DNA from: Diadophis punctatus similis
Lineage: Eukaryota > Chordata > Lepidosauria > Squamata > Dipsadidae
Direction: 5' to 3'
DNA length: 64,000 bases
Assembly: GCA_023053685.1 (NCBI GenBank)
Contig: JALIGW010000285.1
Coordinates: 42,054 to 106,053 of the forward strand
Every line of letters starts with the position of its first letter. Within the stretch, counting starts at the first letter, position 1. Under the pieces are notes generated by a model, which had not been told where the DNA came from, searched no databases, and worked only from the letters and a program-made list of their open reading frames with translations. The translations under genes and the position numbers were made by a program. This document shows, one piece after another, positions 39,650-51,389 of the stretch.

Positions 39650-40150
39650 TTGATTTTTGATATCCGACCTTTCCCTGAAGAGCTAGCCCAAGGTCTAACA
39701 CAGCATTCGCCTTATTTCTCATTTCAGCCCAAAAACATCACTTTTGGCAAACACCTCAGAAATGAAAAGAAACACATATTCCTGTTCCCCAGGGGCTGGA
39801 AAGCCAAATTCTCGCTTGATTTTCGATTCCAAGCCTTCGCTGAAGAGCTAGCCCAAAGTCTAACACAGCATTCTCCTTATTTCTCAATTCAGCCCAAAAA
39901 CATCACTTTTGACAAACACCTCAGAAATGAAAAGAAACACATATTCCTGTTCCCCAGGGGCTGGAAAGCCGAATTCTCGCTTGATTTTCGATTCCAAGCC
40001 TTCGCTGAAGAGCTAGCCCAAAGTCTAACACAGCATTCGCCTTATTTCTCAATTCAGCCCAAAAACATCACTTTTGACAAACACCTCAGAAATGAAAATG
40101 AAACACATATTCCTGTTCCCCACAGGCTGGAAAGCCGAATTCTCGCTTGA
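39650..40150 (+). repeat. Variant dimer with an EcoRV site and an extra monomer
   Basis: One inserted A turns GATTCC into GATATCC and creates GATATC at 39659-39664. The change recurs at 40985, 48442 and 49768, linked by the 1,326-bp and 8,783-bp duplications. At 39650-40150 and 48433-48933 an extra CCAGGGGCTGG monomer follows. Because these monomers are 165 bp (55 codons), a reading frame stays open for 166 codons. It is not a gene: it simply reads through satellite copies and ends at the usual CTCGCTTGA stop. Confidence 0.8.
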
Positions 40151-42605
40151 TTTTTGATTCCGAGCCTACCCTGAAGAGCTAGCCCAAAGTCTAACACAGC
40201 ATTCGCCTTAGGATTCAATTCAGTCCAAAAATATCACTTTTGACAAACACCTCAGAAATGAAAAAGAAACACATATTCCTGTTCCCCACGGGCTGGAAAG
40301 CCGAATTCTCGCTTGATTTTCGATTCCAAGCCTTCGCTGAAGAGCTAGCCCAAGGTCTAACACAGAATTCGCCTCAGTTCTCAATTCAGCCAAAAAACAT
40401 GACTTTTGACAAACACCTCAGAAATGAAAATGAAACACATATTCCTGTTCCGCACAGGCTGGAAAGCCGAATTCTCACTTGATTTTTGATTCCGACCTTT
40501 CCCTGAAGAGCTAGCCCAAGGTCTAACACAGCATTCGCCTTATTTCTCAATTCAGCCCAAAAACATCACTTTTGACAAACACCTCAGAAATGAAAAAGAA
40601 ACACATATTCCTGTTCCCCACAGGCTGGAAAGCCGAATTCTCGCTTGATTTTTGATTCCGACCTTTCCCTGAAGAGCTAGCCCAAGGTCTAACACAGCAT
40701 TCGCCTTATTTCTCATTTCAGCCCAAAAACATCACTTTTGGCAAACACCTCAGAAATGAAAAGAAACACATATTCCTGTTCCCCAGGGGCTGGAAAGCCG
40801 AATTCTCGCTTGATTTTCGATTCCAAGCCTTCGCTGAAGAGCTAGCCCAAAGTCTAACACAGCATTCGCCTTATTTCTCAATTCAGCCCAAAAACATCAC
40901 TTTTGACAAACACCTCAGAAATGAAAATGAAACACATATTCCTGTTCCCCACAGGCTGGAAAGCCGAATTCTCGCTTGATTTTTGATATCCGACCTTTCC
41001 CTGAAGAGCTAGCCCAAGGTCTAACACAGCATTCGCCTTATTTCTCATTTCAGCCCAAAAACATCACTTTTGGCAAACACCTCAGAAATGAAAAGAAACA
41101 CATATTCCTGTTCCCCAGGGGCTGGAAAGCCAAATTCTCGCTTGATTTTCGATTCCAAGCCTTCGCTGAAGAGCTAGCCCAAAGTCTAACACAGCATTCG
41201 CCTTATTTCTCAATTCAGCCCAAAAACATCACTTTTGACAAACACCTCAGAAATGAAAAAGAAACACATATTCCTGTTCCCCACAGGCTGGAAAGCCGAA
41301 TTCTCGCTTGATTTTTGATTCCGACCTTTCCCTGAAGAGCTAGCCCAAGGTCTAACACAGCATTCGCCTTATTTCTCATTTCAGCCCAAAAACATCACTT
41401 TTGGCAAACACCTCAGAAATGAAAAGAAACACATATTCCTGTTCCCCAGGGGCTGGAAAGCCGAATTCTCGCTTGATTTTCGATTCCAAGCCTTCGCTGA
41501 AGAGCTAGCCCAAAGTCTAACACAGCATTCGCCTTATTTTTCAATTCAGCCCAAAAACATCACTTTTGACAAACACCTCAGAAATGAAAATGAAACACAT
41601 ATTCCTGTTCCCCGCAGGCTGGAAAGCCGAATTCTCACTTCATTTTTGATTCCGACCTTTCCCTGAAGAGCTAGCCCAAGGTCTAACACAGCATTCGCCT
41701 TATTTCTCATTTCAGCCCAAAAACATCACTTTTGGCAAACACCTCAGAAATGAAAAGAAACACATATTCCTGTTCCGCACAGGCTGGAAAGCCGAATTCT
41801 CGCTTGATTTTTGATTCCAAGCCTTCGCTGAAGAGCTAGCCCAAAGTCTAACACAGCATTCGCCTTATTTCTCAATTCAGCCCAAAAACATCACTTTTGA
41901 CAAACACCTCAGAAATGAAAAAGAAACACATATTCCTGTTCCCCACAGGCTGGAAAGCCGAATTCTCGCTTGATTTTTGATTCCGACCTTTCCCTGAAGA
42001 GCTAGCCCAAGGTCTAACACAGCATTCGCCTTATTTCTCATTTCAGCCCAAAAACATCACTTTTGGCAAACACCTCAGAAATGAAAAGAAACACATATTC
42101 CTGTTCCCCAGGGGCTGGAAAGCCGAATTCTCGCTTGATTTTCGATTCCAAGCCTTCGCTGAAGAGCTAGCCCAAAGTCTAACACAGCATTCGCCTTATT
42201 TCTCAATTCAGCCCAAAAACATCACTTTTGACAAACACCTCAGAAATGAAAATGAAACACATATTCCTGTTCCCCACAGGCTGGAAAGCCGAATTCTCGC
42301 TTGATTTTTGATTCCGACCTTTCCCTGAAGAGCTAGCCCAAGCTCTAACACAGCATTCGCCTTATTTCTCATTTCAGCCCAAAAACATCACTTTTGGCAA
42401 ACACCTCAGAAATGAAAAGAAACACATATTCCTGTTCCCCAGGGGCTGGAAAGCCAAATTCTCGCTTGATTTTCGATTCCAAGCCTTCGCTGAAGAGCTA
42501 GCCCAAAGTCTAACACAGCATTCGCCTTATTTCTCAATTCAGCCCAAAAACATCACTTTTGACAAACACCTCAGAAATGAAAAAGAAACACATATTCCTG
42601 TTCCC

Positions 42606-45600
42606 CACAGGCTGGAAAGCCGAATTCTCGCTTGATTTTTGATTCCGACCTTTCCCTGAAGAGCTAGCCCAAGGTCTAACACAGCATTCGCCTTATTTCT
42701 CAATTCAGCCCAAAAACATCACTTTTGACAAACACCTCAGAAATGAAAACGAAACACATATTCCTGTTCCCCACAGGCTGGAAAGCCGAATTCTCGCTTG
42801 ATTTTTGATTCCGACCTTTCCCTGAAGAGCTAGCCCAAGGTCTAACACAGCATTCGCCTTATTTCTCAATTCAGCCCAAAAACATCACTTTTGGCAAACA
42901 CCTCAGAAATGAAAAGAAACACATATTCCTGTTCCCCAGGGGCTGGAAAGCCAAATTCTCGCTTGATTTTCGATTCCAAGCCTTCCCTGAAGAGCTAGCC
43001 CAAGGTCTAAAACAGAATTCGCCTTAGTTCTCAATTCAGCCAAAAACCATCACTTTTGACAAACACCTCAGAAATGAAAAAGAAACACATATTCCTGTTC
43101 CCCACGTGCTGGAAAGCCGAATTCTCGCTTGAATTTTGATTCCGAGCCTACCCTGAAGAGCTAGCCCAAAGTGTAACGCAGCATTCGCCTTAGGACTCAA
43201 TACAGCCAAAAAACATGACTTTTGACAAACACCTCAGAAATGAAAATGAAACACATATTCCTGTTCCCCACAGGCTGGAAAGCCGAATTCTCGCTTGATT
43301 TTTGATTCCGACCTTTCCCTGAAGAGCTAGCCCAAGGTCTAACACAGCATTCGCCTTATTTCTCAATTCAGCCCAAAAACATCACTTTTGGCAAACACCT
43401 CAGAAATGAAAAAGAAACACATATTCCTGTTCCCCACAGGCTGGAAAGCCGAATTCTCGCTCGATTTTTGATTCCGACCTTTCCCTGAAGAGCTAGCCCA
43501 AGGTCTAACCCAGCATTCGCCTTATTTCTCAATTCAGCCCAAAAACATTACTTTTGGCAAACACCTCAGAAATGAAAAAGAAACACATATTCCTGTTCCC
43601 CATGGGCTGGAAAGCCGAATTCTCGCTTGATTTTCGATTCCAAGCCTTCGCTGAAGAGCTAGCCCAAAGTCTAACACAGCTTTCTCCTTATTTCTCAATT
43701 CAGCCCAAAAACATCACTTTTGACAAACACCTCAGAAATGAAAAAGAAACACATATTCCTGTTCCCCAGGGACTGGAAAGCCGAATTCTCGCTTGATTTT
43801 CGATTCCAAGCCTTCGCTGAAGAGCTAGCCCAAAGTCTAACACAGCATTCGCCTTATTTCTCAATTCAGCCCAAAAACATCACTTTTGACAAACACCTCA
43901 GAAATGAAAAAGTAACACATATTCCTGTTCCCCACGGGCTGGAAAGCCGAATTCTCGCTTGATTTTCGATTCCAAGCCTTCCCTGAAGAGCTAGCCCAAG
44001 GTCTGACACAGAATTCGCCTCAGTTCTCAATTTAGCCAAAAAACATGACTTTTGACAAACACCTCAGAAATGAAAATGAAACACATATTCCTGTTCCGCA
44101 CAGGCTGGAAAGCCGAATTCTCGCTTGATTTTTGATTCCGACCTTTCCCTGAAGAGCTAGCCCAAGGTCTAACACAGCATTCGCCTTATTTCTCAATTCA
44201 GCCCAAAAACATCACTTTTGACAAACACCTCAGAAATGAAAATGAAACACATATTCCTGTTCCCCACAGGCTGGAAAGCCGAATTCTCGCTTCATTTTTG
44301 ATTCCGACCTTTCCCTGAAGAGCTAGCCCAAGGTCTAACACAGCATTCGCCTTATTTCTCAATTCAGCCCAAAAACATCACTTTTGACAAACACCTCAGA
44401 AATGAAAATGAAACACATATTCCTGTTCCGCACAGGCTGGAAAGCCGAATTCTCGCTTCATTTTTGATTCCGACCTTTCCCTGAAGAGCTAGCCCAAGGT
44501 CTAACACAGCATTTGCCTTATTTCTCAATTCAGCCCAAAAACATCACTTTTGACAAACACCTCAGAAATGAAAAAGAAACACATATTCCTGTTCCCCACA
44601 GGCTGGAAAGCCGAATTCTCTCTCGATTTTTGATTCCGACCATTCCCTGAAGAGCTAGCCCAAGGTCTAACCCAGCATTCGCCTTATTTCTCAATTCAGC
44701 CCAAAAACATCACTTTTGACAAACACCTCAGAAATGAAAATGAAACACATATTCCTGTTCCCCACAGGCTGGAAAGCCGAATTCTCGCTTGATTTTTGAT
44801 TCCGAGCCTACCCTGAAGAGCTAGCCCAAAGTCTAACACAGCATTCGCCTTAGGATTCAATTCAGTCCAAAAATATCACTTTTGACAAACACCTCAGAAA
44901 TGAAAAAGAAACACATATTCCTGTTCCCCACGGGCTGGAAAGCCGAATTCTCGCTTGATTTTCGATTCCAAGCCTTCGCTGAAGAGCTAGCCCAAGGTCT
45001 AACACAGAATTCGCCTCAGTTCTCAATTCAGCCAAAAAACATGACTTTTGACAAACACCTCAGAAATGAAAATGAAACACATATTCCTGTTCCGCACAGG
45101 CTGGAAAGCCGAATTCTCACTTGATTTTTGATTCCGACCTTTCCCTGAAGAGCTAGCCCAAGGTCTAACACAGCATTCGCCTTATTTCTCAATTCAGCCC
45201 AAAAACATCACTTTTGACAAACACCTCAGAAATGAAAAAGAAACACATATTCCTGTTCCCCACAGGCTGGAAAGCCGAATTCTCGCTTGATTTTTGATTC
45301 CGACCTTTCCCTGAAGAGCTAGCCCAAGGTCTAACACAGCATTCGCCTTATTTCTCATTTCAGCCCAAAAACATCACTTTTGGCAAACACCTCAGAAATG
45401 AAAAGAAACACATATTCCTGTTCCCCAGGGGCTGGAAAGCCAAATTCTCGCTTGATTTTCGATTCCAAGCCTTCGCTGAAGAGCTAGCCCAAAGTCTAAC
45501 ACAGCATTCGCCTTATTTCTCAATTCAGCCCAAAAACATCACTTTTGACAAACACCTCAGAAATGAAAAAGAAACACATATTCCTGTTCCCCACAGGCTG

Positions 45601-48600
45601 GAAAGCCGAATTCTCGCTTGATTTTTGATTCCGACCTTTCCCTGAAGAGCTAGCCCAAGGTCTAACACAGCATTCGCCTTATTTCTCATTTCAGCCCAAA
45701 AACATCACTTTTGGCAAACACCTCAGAAATGAAAAGAAACACATATTCCTGTTCCGCACAGGCTGGAAAGCCGAATTCTCGCTTGATTTTCGATTCCAAG
45801 CCTTCGCTGAAGAGCTAGCCCAAAGTCTAACACAGCATTCGCCTTATTTCTCAATTCAGCCCAAAAACATCACTTTTGACAAACACCTCAGAAATGAAAA
45901 AGAAACACATATTCCTGTTCCCCACAGGCTGGAAAGCCGAATTCTCGCTTGATTTTTGATTCCGACCTTTCCCTGAAGAGCTAGCCCAAGGTCTAACACA
46001 GCATTCGCCTTATTTCTCATTTCAGCCCAAAAACATCACTTTTGGCAAACACCTCAGAAATGAAAAGAAACACATATTCCTGTTCCCCAGGGGCTGGAAA
46101 GCCGAATTCTCGCTTGATTTTCGATTCCAAGCCTTCGCTGAAGAGCTAGCCCAAAGTCTAACACAGCATTCGCCTTATTTCTCAATTCAGCCCAAAAACA
46201 TCACTTTTGACAAACACCTCAGAAATGAAAATGAAACACATATTCCTGTTCCCCACAGGCTGGAAAGCCGAATTCTCGCTTGATTTTTGATTCCGACCTT
46301 TCCCTGAAGAGCTAGCCCAAGCTCTAACACAGCATTCGCCTTATTTCTCATTTCAGCCCAAAAACATCACTTTTGGCAAACACCTCAGAAATGAAAAGAA
46401 ACACATATTCCTGTTCCCCAGGGGCTGGAAAGCCGAATTCTCGCTTGATTTTCGATTCCAAGCCTTCGCTGAAGAGCTAGCCCAAAGTCTAACACAGCAT
46501 TCGCCTTATTTCTCAATTCAGCCCAAAAACATCACTTTTGACAAACACCTCAGAAATGAAAAAGAAACACATATTCCTGTTCCCCACAGGCTGGAAAGCC
46601 GAATTCTCGCTTGATTTTTGATTCCGACCTTTCCCTGAAGAGCTAGCCCAAGGTCTAACACAGCATTCGCCTTATTTCTCATTTCAGCCCAAAAACATCA
46701 CTTTTGGCAAACACCTCAGAAATGAAAAGAAACACATATTCCTGTTCCCCAGGGGCTGGAAAGCCGAATTCTCGCTTGATTTTCGATTCCAAGCCTTCGC
46801 TGAAGAGCTAGCCCAAAGTCTAACACAGCATTCGCCTCATTTCTCAATTCAGCCCAAAAACATCACTTTTGACAAACACCTCAGAAATGAAAATGAAACA
46901 CATACTCCTGTTCCCCACAGGCTGGAAAGCCGAATTCTCGCTTCATTTTTGATTCCGACCTTTCCCTGAAGAGCTAGCCCAAGGTCTAACACAGCATTCG
47001 CCTTATTTCTCATTTCAGCCCAAAAACATCACTTTTGGCAAACACCTCAGAAATGAAAAGAAACACATATTCCTGTTCCCCAGGGGCTGGAAAGCCGAAT
47101 TCTCGCTTGATTTTTGATTCCAAGCCTTCGCTGAAGAGCTAGCCCAAAGTCTAACACAGCATTCGCCTTATTTCTCAATTCAGCCCAAAAACATCACTTT
47201 TGACAAACACCTCAGAAATGAAAATGAAACACATATTCCTGTTCCCCACAGGCTGGAAAGCCGAATTCTCGCTTCATTTTTGATTCCGACCTTTCCCTGA
47301 AGAGCTAGCCCAAGGTCTAACACAGCATTCGCCTTATTTCTCATTTCAGCCCAAAAACATCACTTTTGGCAAACACCTCAGAAATGAAAAGAAACACATA
47401 TTCCTGTTCCCCAGGGGCTGGAAAGCCGAATTCTCGCTTGATTTTCGATTCCAAGCCTTCGCTGAAGAGCTAGCCCAAAGTCTAACACAGCATTCGCCTT
47501 ATTTCTCAATTCAGCCCAAAAACATCACTTTTGACAAACACCTCAGAAATGAAAATGAAACACATATTCCTGTTCCCCACAGGCTGGAAAGCCGAATTCT
47601 CGCTTGATTTTTGATTCCGAGCCTACCCTGAAGAGCTAGCCCAAAGTCTAACACAGCATTCGCCTTAGGATTCAATTCAGTCCAAAAATATCACTTTTGA
47701 CAAACACCTCAGAAATGAAAAAGAAACACATATTCCTGTTCCCCACGGGCTGGAAAGCCGAATTCTCGCTTGATTTTCGATTCCAAGCCTTCGCTGAAGA
47801 GCTAGCCCAAGGTCTAACACAGAATTCGCCTCAGTTCTCAATTCAGCCAAAAAACATGACTTTTGACAAACACCTCAGAAATGAAAATGAAACACATATT
47901 CCTGTTCCGCACAGGCTGGAAAGCCGAATTCTCACTTGATTTTTGATTCCGACCTTTCCCTGAAGAGCTAGCCCAAGGTCTAACACAGCATTCGCCTTAT
48001 TTCTCAATTCAGCCCAAAAACATCACTTTTGACAAACACCTCAGAAATGAAAAAGAAACACATATTCCTGTTCCCCACAGGCTGGAAAGCCGAATTCTCG
48101 CTTGATTTTTGATTCCGACCTTTCCCTGAAGAGCTAGCCCAAGGTCTAACACAGCATTCGCCTTATTTCTCATTTCAGCCCAAAAACATCACTTTTGGCA
48201 AACACCTCAGAAATGAAAAGAAACACATATTCCTGTTCCCCAGGGGCTGGAAAGCCGAATTCTCGCTTGATTTTCGATTCCAAGCCTTCGCTGAAGAGCT
48301 AGCCCAAAGTCTAACACAGCATTCGCCTTATTTCTCAATTCAGCCCAAAAACATCACTTTTGACAAACACCTCAGAAATGAAAATGAAACACATATTCCT
48401 GTTCCCCACAGGCTGGAAAGCCGAATTCTCGCTTGATTTTTGATATCCGACCTTTCCCTGAAGAGCTAGCCCAAGGTCTAACACAGCATTCGCCTTATTT
48501 CTCATTTCAGCCCAAAAACATCACTTTTGGCAAACACCTCAGAAATGAAAAGAAACACATATTCCTGTTCCCCAGGGGCTGGAAAGCCAAATTCTCGCTT

Positions 48601-51389
48601 GATTTTCGATTCCAAGCCTTCGCTGAAGAGCTAGCCCAAAGTCTAACACAGCATTCTCCTTATTTCTCAATTCAGCCCAAAAACATCACTTTTGACAAAC
48701 ACCTCAGAAATGAAAAGAAACACATATTCCTGTTCCCCAGGGGCTGGAAAGCCGAATTCTCGCTTGATTTTCGATTCCAAGCCTTCGCTGAAGAGCTAGC
48801 CCAAAGTCTAACACAGCATTCGCCTTATTTCTCAATTCAGCCCAAAAACATCACTTTTGACAAACACCTCAGAAATGAAAATGAAACACATATTCCTGTT
48901 CCCCACAGGCTGGAAAGCCGAATTCTCGCTTGATTTTTGATTCCGAGCCTACCCTGAAGAGCTAGCCCAAAGTCTAACACAGCATTCGCCTTAGGATTCA
49001 ATTCAGTCCAAAAATATCACTTTTGACAAACACCTCAGAAATGAAAAAGAAACACATATTCCTGTTCCCCACGGGCTGGAAAGCCGAATTCTCGCTTGAT
49101 TTTCGATTCCAAGCCTTCGCTGAAGAGCTAGCCCAAGGTCTAACACAGAATTCGCCTCAGTTCTCAATTCAGCCAAAAAACATGACTTTTGACAAACACC
49201 TCAGAAATGAAAATGAAACACATATTCCTGTTCCGCACAGGCTGGAAAGCCGAATTCTCACTTGATTTTTGATTCCGACCTTTCCCTGAAGAGCTAGCCC
49301 AAGGTCTAACACAGCATTCGCCTTATTTCTCAATTCAGCCCAAAAACATCACTTTTGACAAACACCTCAGAAATGAAAAAGAAACACATATTCCTGTTCC
49401 CCACAGGCTGGAAAGCCGAATTCTCGCTTGATTTTTGATTCCGACCTTTCCCTGAAGAGCTAGCCCAAGGTCTAACACAGCATTCGCCTTATTTCTCATT
49501 TCAGCCCAAAAACATCACTTTTGGCAAACACCTCAGAAATGAAAAGAAACACATATTCCTGTTCCCCAGGGGCTGGAAAGCCGAATTCTCGCTTGATTTT
49601 CGATTCCAAGCCTTCGCTGAAGAGCTAGCCCAAAGTCTAACACAGCATTCGCCTTATTTCTCAATTCAGCCCAAAAACATCACTTTTGACAAACACCTCA
49701 GAAATGAAAATGAAACACATATTCCTGTTCCCCACAGGCTGGAAAGCCGAATTCTCGCTTGATTTTTGATATCCGACCTTTCCCTGAAGAGCTAGCCCAA
49801 GGTCTAACACAGCATTCGCCTTATTTCTCATTTCAGCCCAAAAAACATCACTTTTGGCAAACACCTCAGAAATGAAAAGAAACACATATTCCTGTTCCCC
49901 AGGGGCTGGAAAGCCAAATTCTCGCTTGATTTTCGATTCCAAGCCTTCGCTGAAGAGCTAGCCCAAAGTCTAACACAGCATTCGCCTTATTTCTCAATTC
50001 AGCCCAAAAACATCACTTTTGACAAACACCTCAGAAATGAAAAAGAAACACATATTCCTGTTCCCCACAGGCTGGAAAGCCGAATTCTCGCTTGATTTTT
50101 GATTCCGACCTTTCCCTGAAGAGCTAGCCCAAGGTCTAACACAGCATTCGCCTTATTTCTCATTTCAGCCCAAAAACATCACTTTTGGCAAACACCTCAG
50201 AAATGAAAAGAAACACATATTCCTGTTCCCCAGGGGCTGGAAAGCCGAATTCTCGCTTGATTTTCGATTCCAAGCCTTCGCTGAAGAGCTAGCCCAAAGT
50301 CTAACACAGCATTCGCCTTATTTTTCAATTCAGCCCAAAAACATCACTTTTGACAAACACCTCAGAAATGAAAATGAAACACATATTCCTGTTCCCCGCA
50401 GGCTGGAAAGCCGAATTCTCACTTCATTTTTGATTCCGACCTTTCCCTGAAGAGCTAGCCCAAGGTCTAACACAGCATTCGCCTTATTTCTCATTTCAGC
50501 CCAAAAACATCACTTTTGGCAAACACCTCAGAAATGAAAAGAAACACATATTCCTGTTCCGCACAGGCTGGAAAGCCGAATTCTCGCTTGATTTTTGATT
50601 CCAAGCCTTCGCTGAAGAGCTAGCCCAAAGTCTAACACAGCATTCGCCTTATTTCTCAATTCAGCCCAAAAACATCACTTTTGACAAACACCTCAGAAAT
50701 GAAAAAGAAACACATATTCCTGTTCCCCACAGGCTGGAAAGCCGAATTCTCGCTTGATTTTTGATTCCGACCTTTCCCTGAAGAGCTAGCCCAAGGTCTA
50801 ACACAGCATTCGCCTTATTTCTCATTTCAGCCCAAAAACATCACTTTTGGCAAACACCTCAGAAATGAAAAGAAACACATATTCCTGTTCCCCAGGGGCT
50901 GGAAAGCCGAATTCTCGCTTGATTTTCGATTCCAAGCCTTCGCTGAAGAGCTAGCCCAAAGTCTAACACAGCATTCGCCTTATTTCTCAATTCAGCCCAA
51001 AAACATCACTTTTGACAAACACCTCAGAAATGAAAATGAAACACATATTCCTGTTCCCCACAGGCTGGAAAGCCGAATTCTCGCTTGATTTTTGATTCCG
51101 ACCTTTCCCTGAAGAGCTAGCCCAAGCTCTAACACAGCATTCGCCTTATTTCTCATTTCAGCCCAAAAACATCACTTTTGGCAAACACCTCAGAAATGAA
51201 AAGAAACACATATTCCTGTTCCCCAGGGGCTGGAAAGCCAAATTCTCGCTTGATTTTCGATTCCAAGCCTTCGCTGAAGAGCTAGCCCAAAGTCTAACAC
51301 AGCATTCGCCTTATTTCTCAATTCAGCCCAAAAACATCACTTTTGACAAACACCTCAGAAATGAAAAAGAAACACATATTCCTGTTCCC
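42606..51389 (+). repeat. 8,783-bp tandem duplication, copy 2
   Basis: All landmarks of copy 1 return at +8,783 bp: AAAACCATCAC, C (43097), H (43595), J (44757, 47572, 48898), CATACTCC and the GATATC variants. I noticed only three differences by eye: GCTCT for GGTCT at 46321, G at 46454 for A at 37671, and an extra A near 49842, which makes this copy 8,784 bp. That count is not exhaustive. C monomers end here: none is seen between 43.3 kb and the right end of the window. Confidence 0.88.

Larger units (their letters stand above)
33823..42605 (+). repeat. 8,783-bp tandem duplication, copy 1
   Basis: The left edge lies where the F monomer (GTTCTGCACAGG, 33817) stops differing from the start of copy 2 (GTTCCCCACAGG, 42600), so the exact break is uncertain by up to about a monomer. 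Inside are A', B (with private AAAACCATCAC), C, A, a G-H-D cassette, J monomers at 35974, 38789 and 40115, seven dimers (36472-38788) and six dimers (40613-42599). An eight-monomer segment is also repeated within the copy, at an offset of 1,326 bp (38789 to 40115). Confidence 0.88.

Noticed and set aside
39650..40150. 166-codon ORF (repeated at 48433-48933) as a possible repeat protein
   Set aside because: It is open only because an inserted A and consecutive 165-bp monomers align the frames. The next duplicated copy (40976) is already shorter, and the protein is just monomer translated three times.
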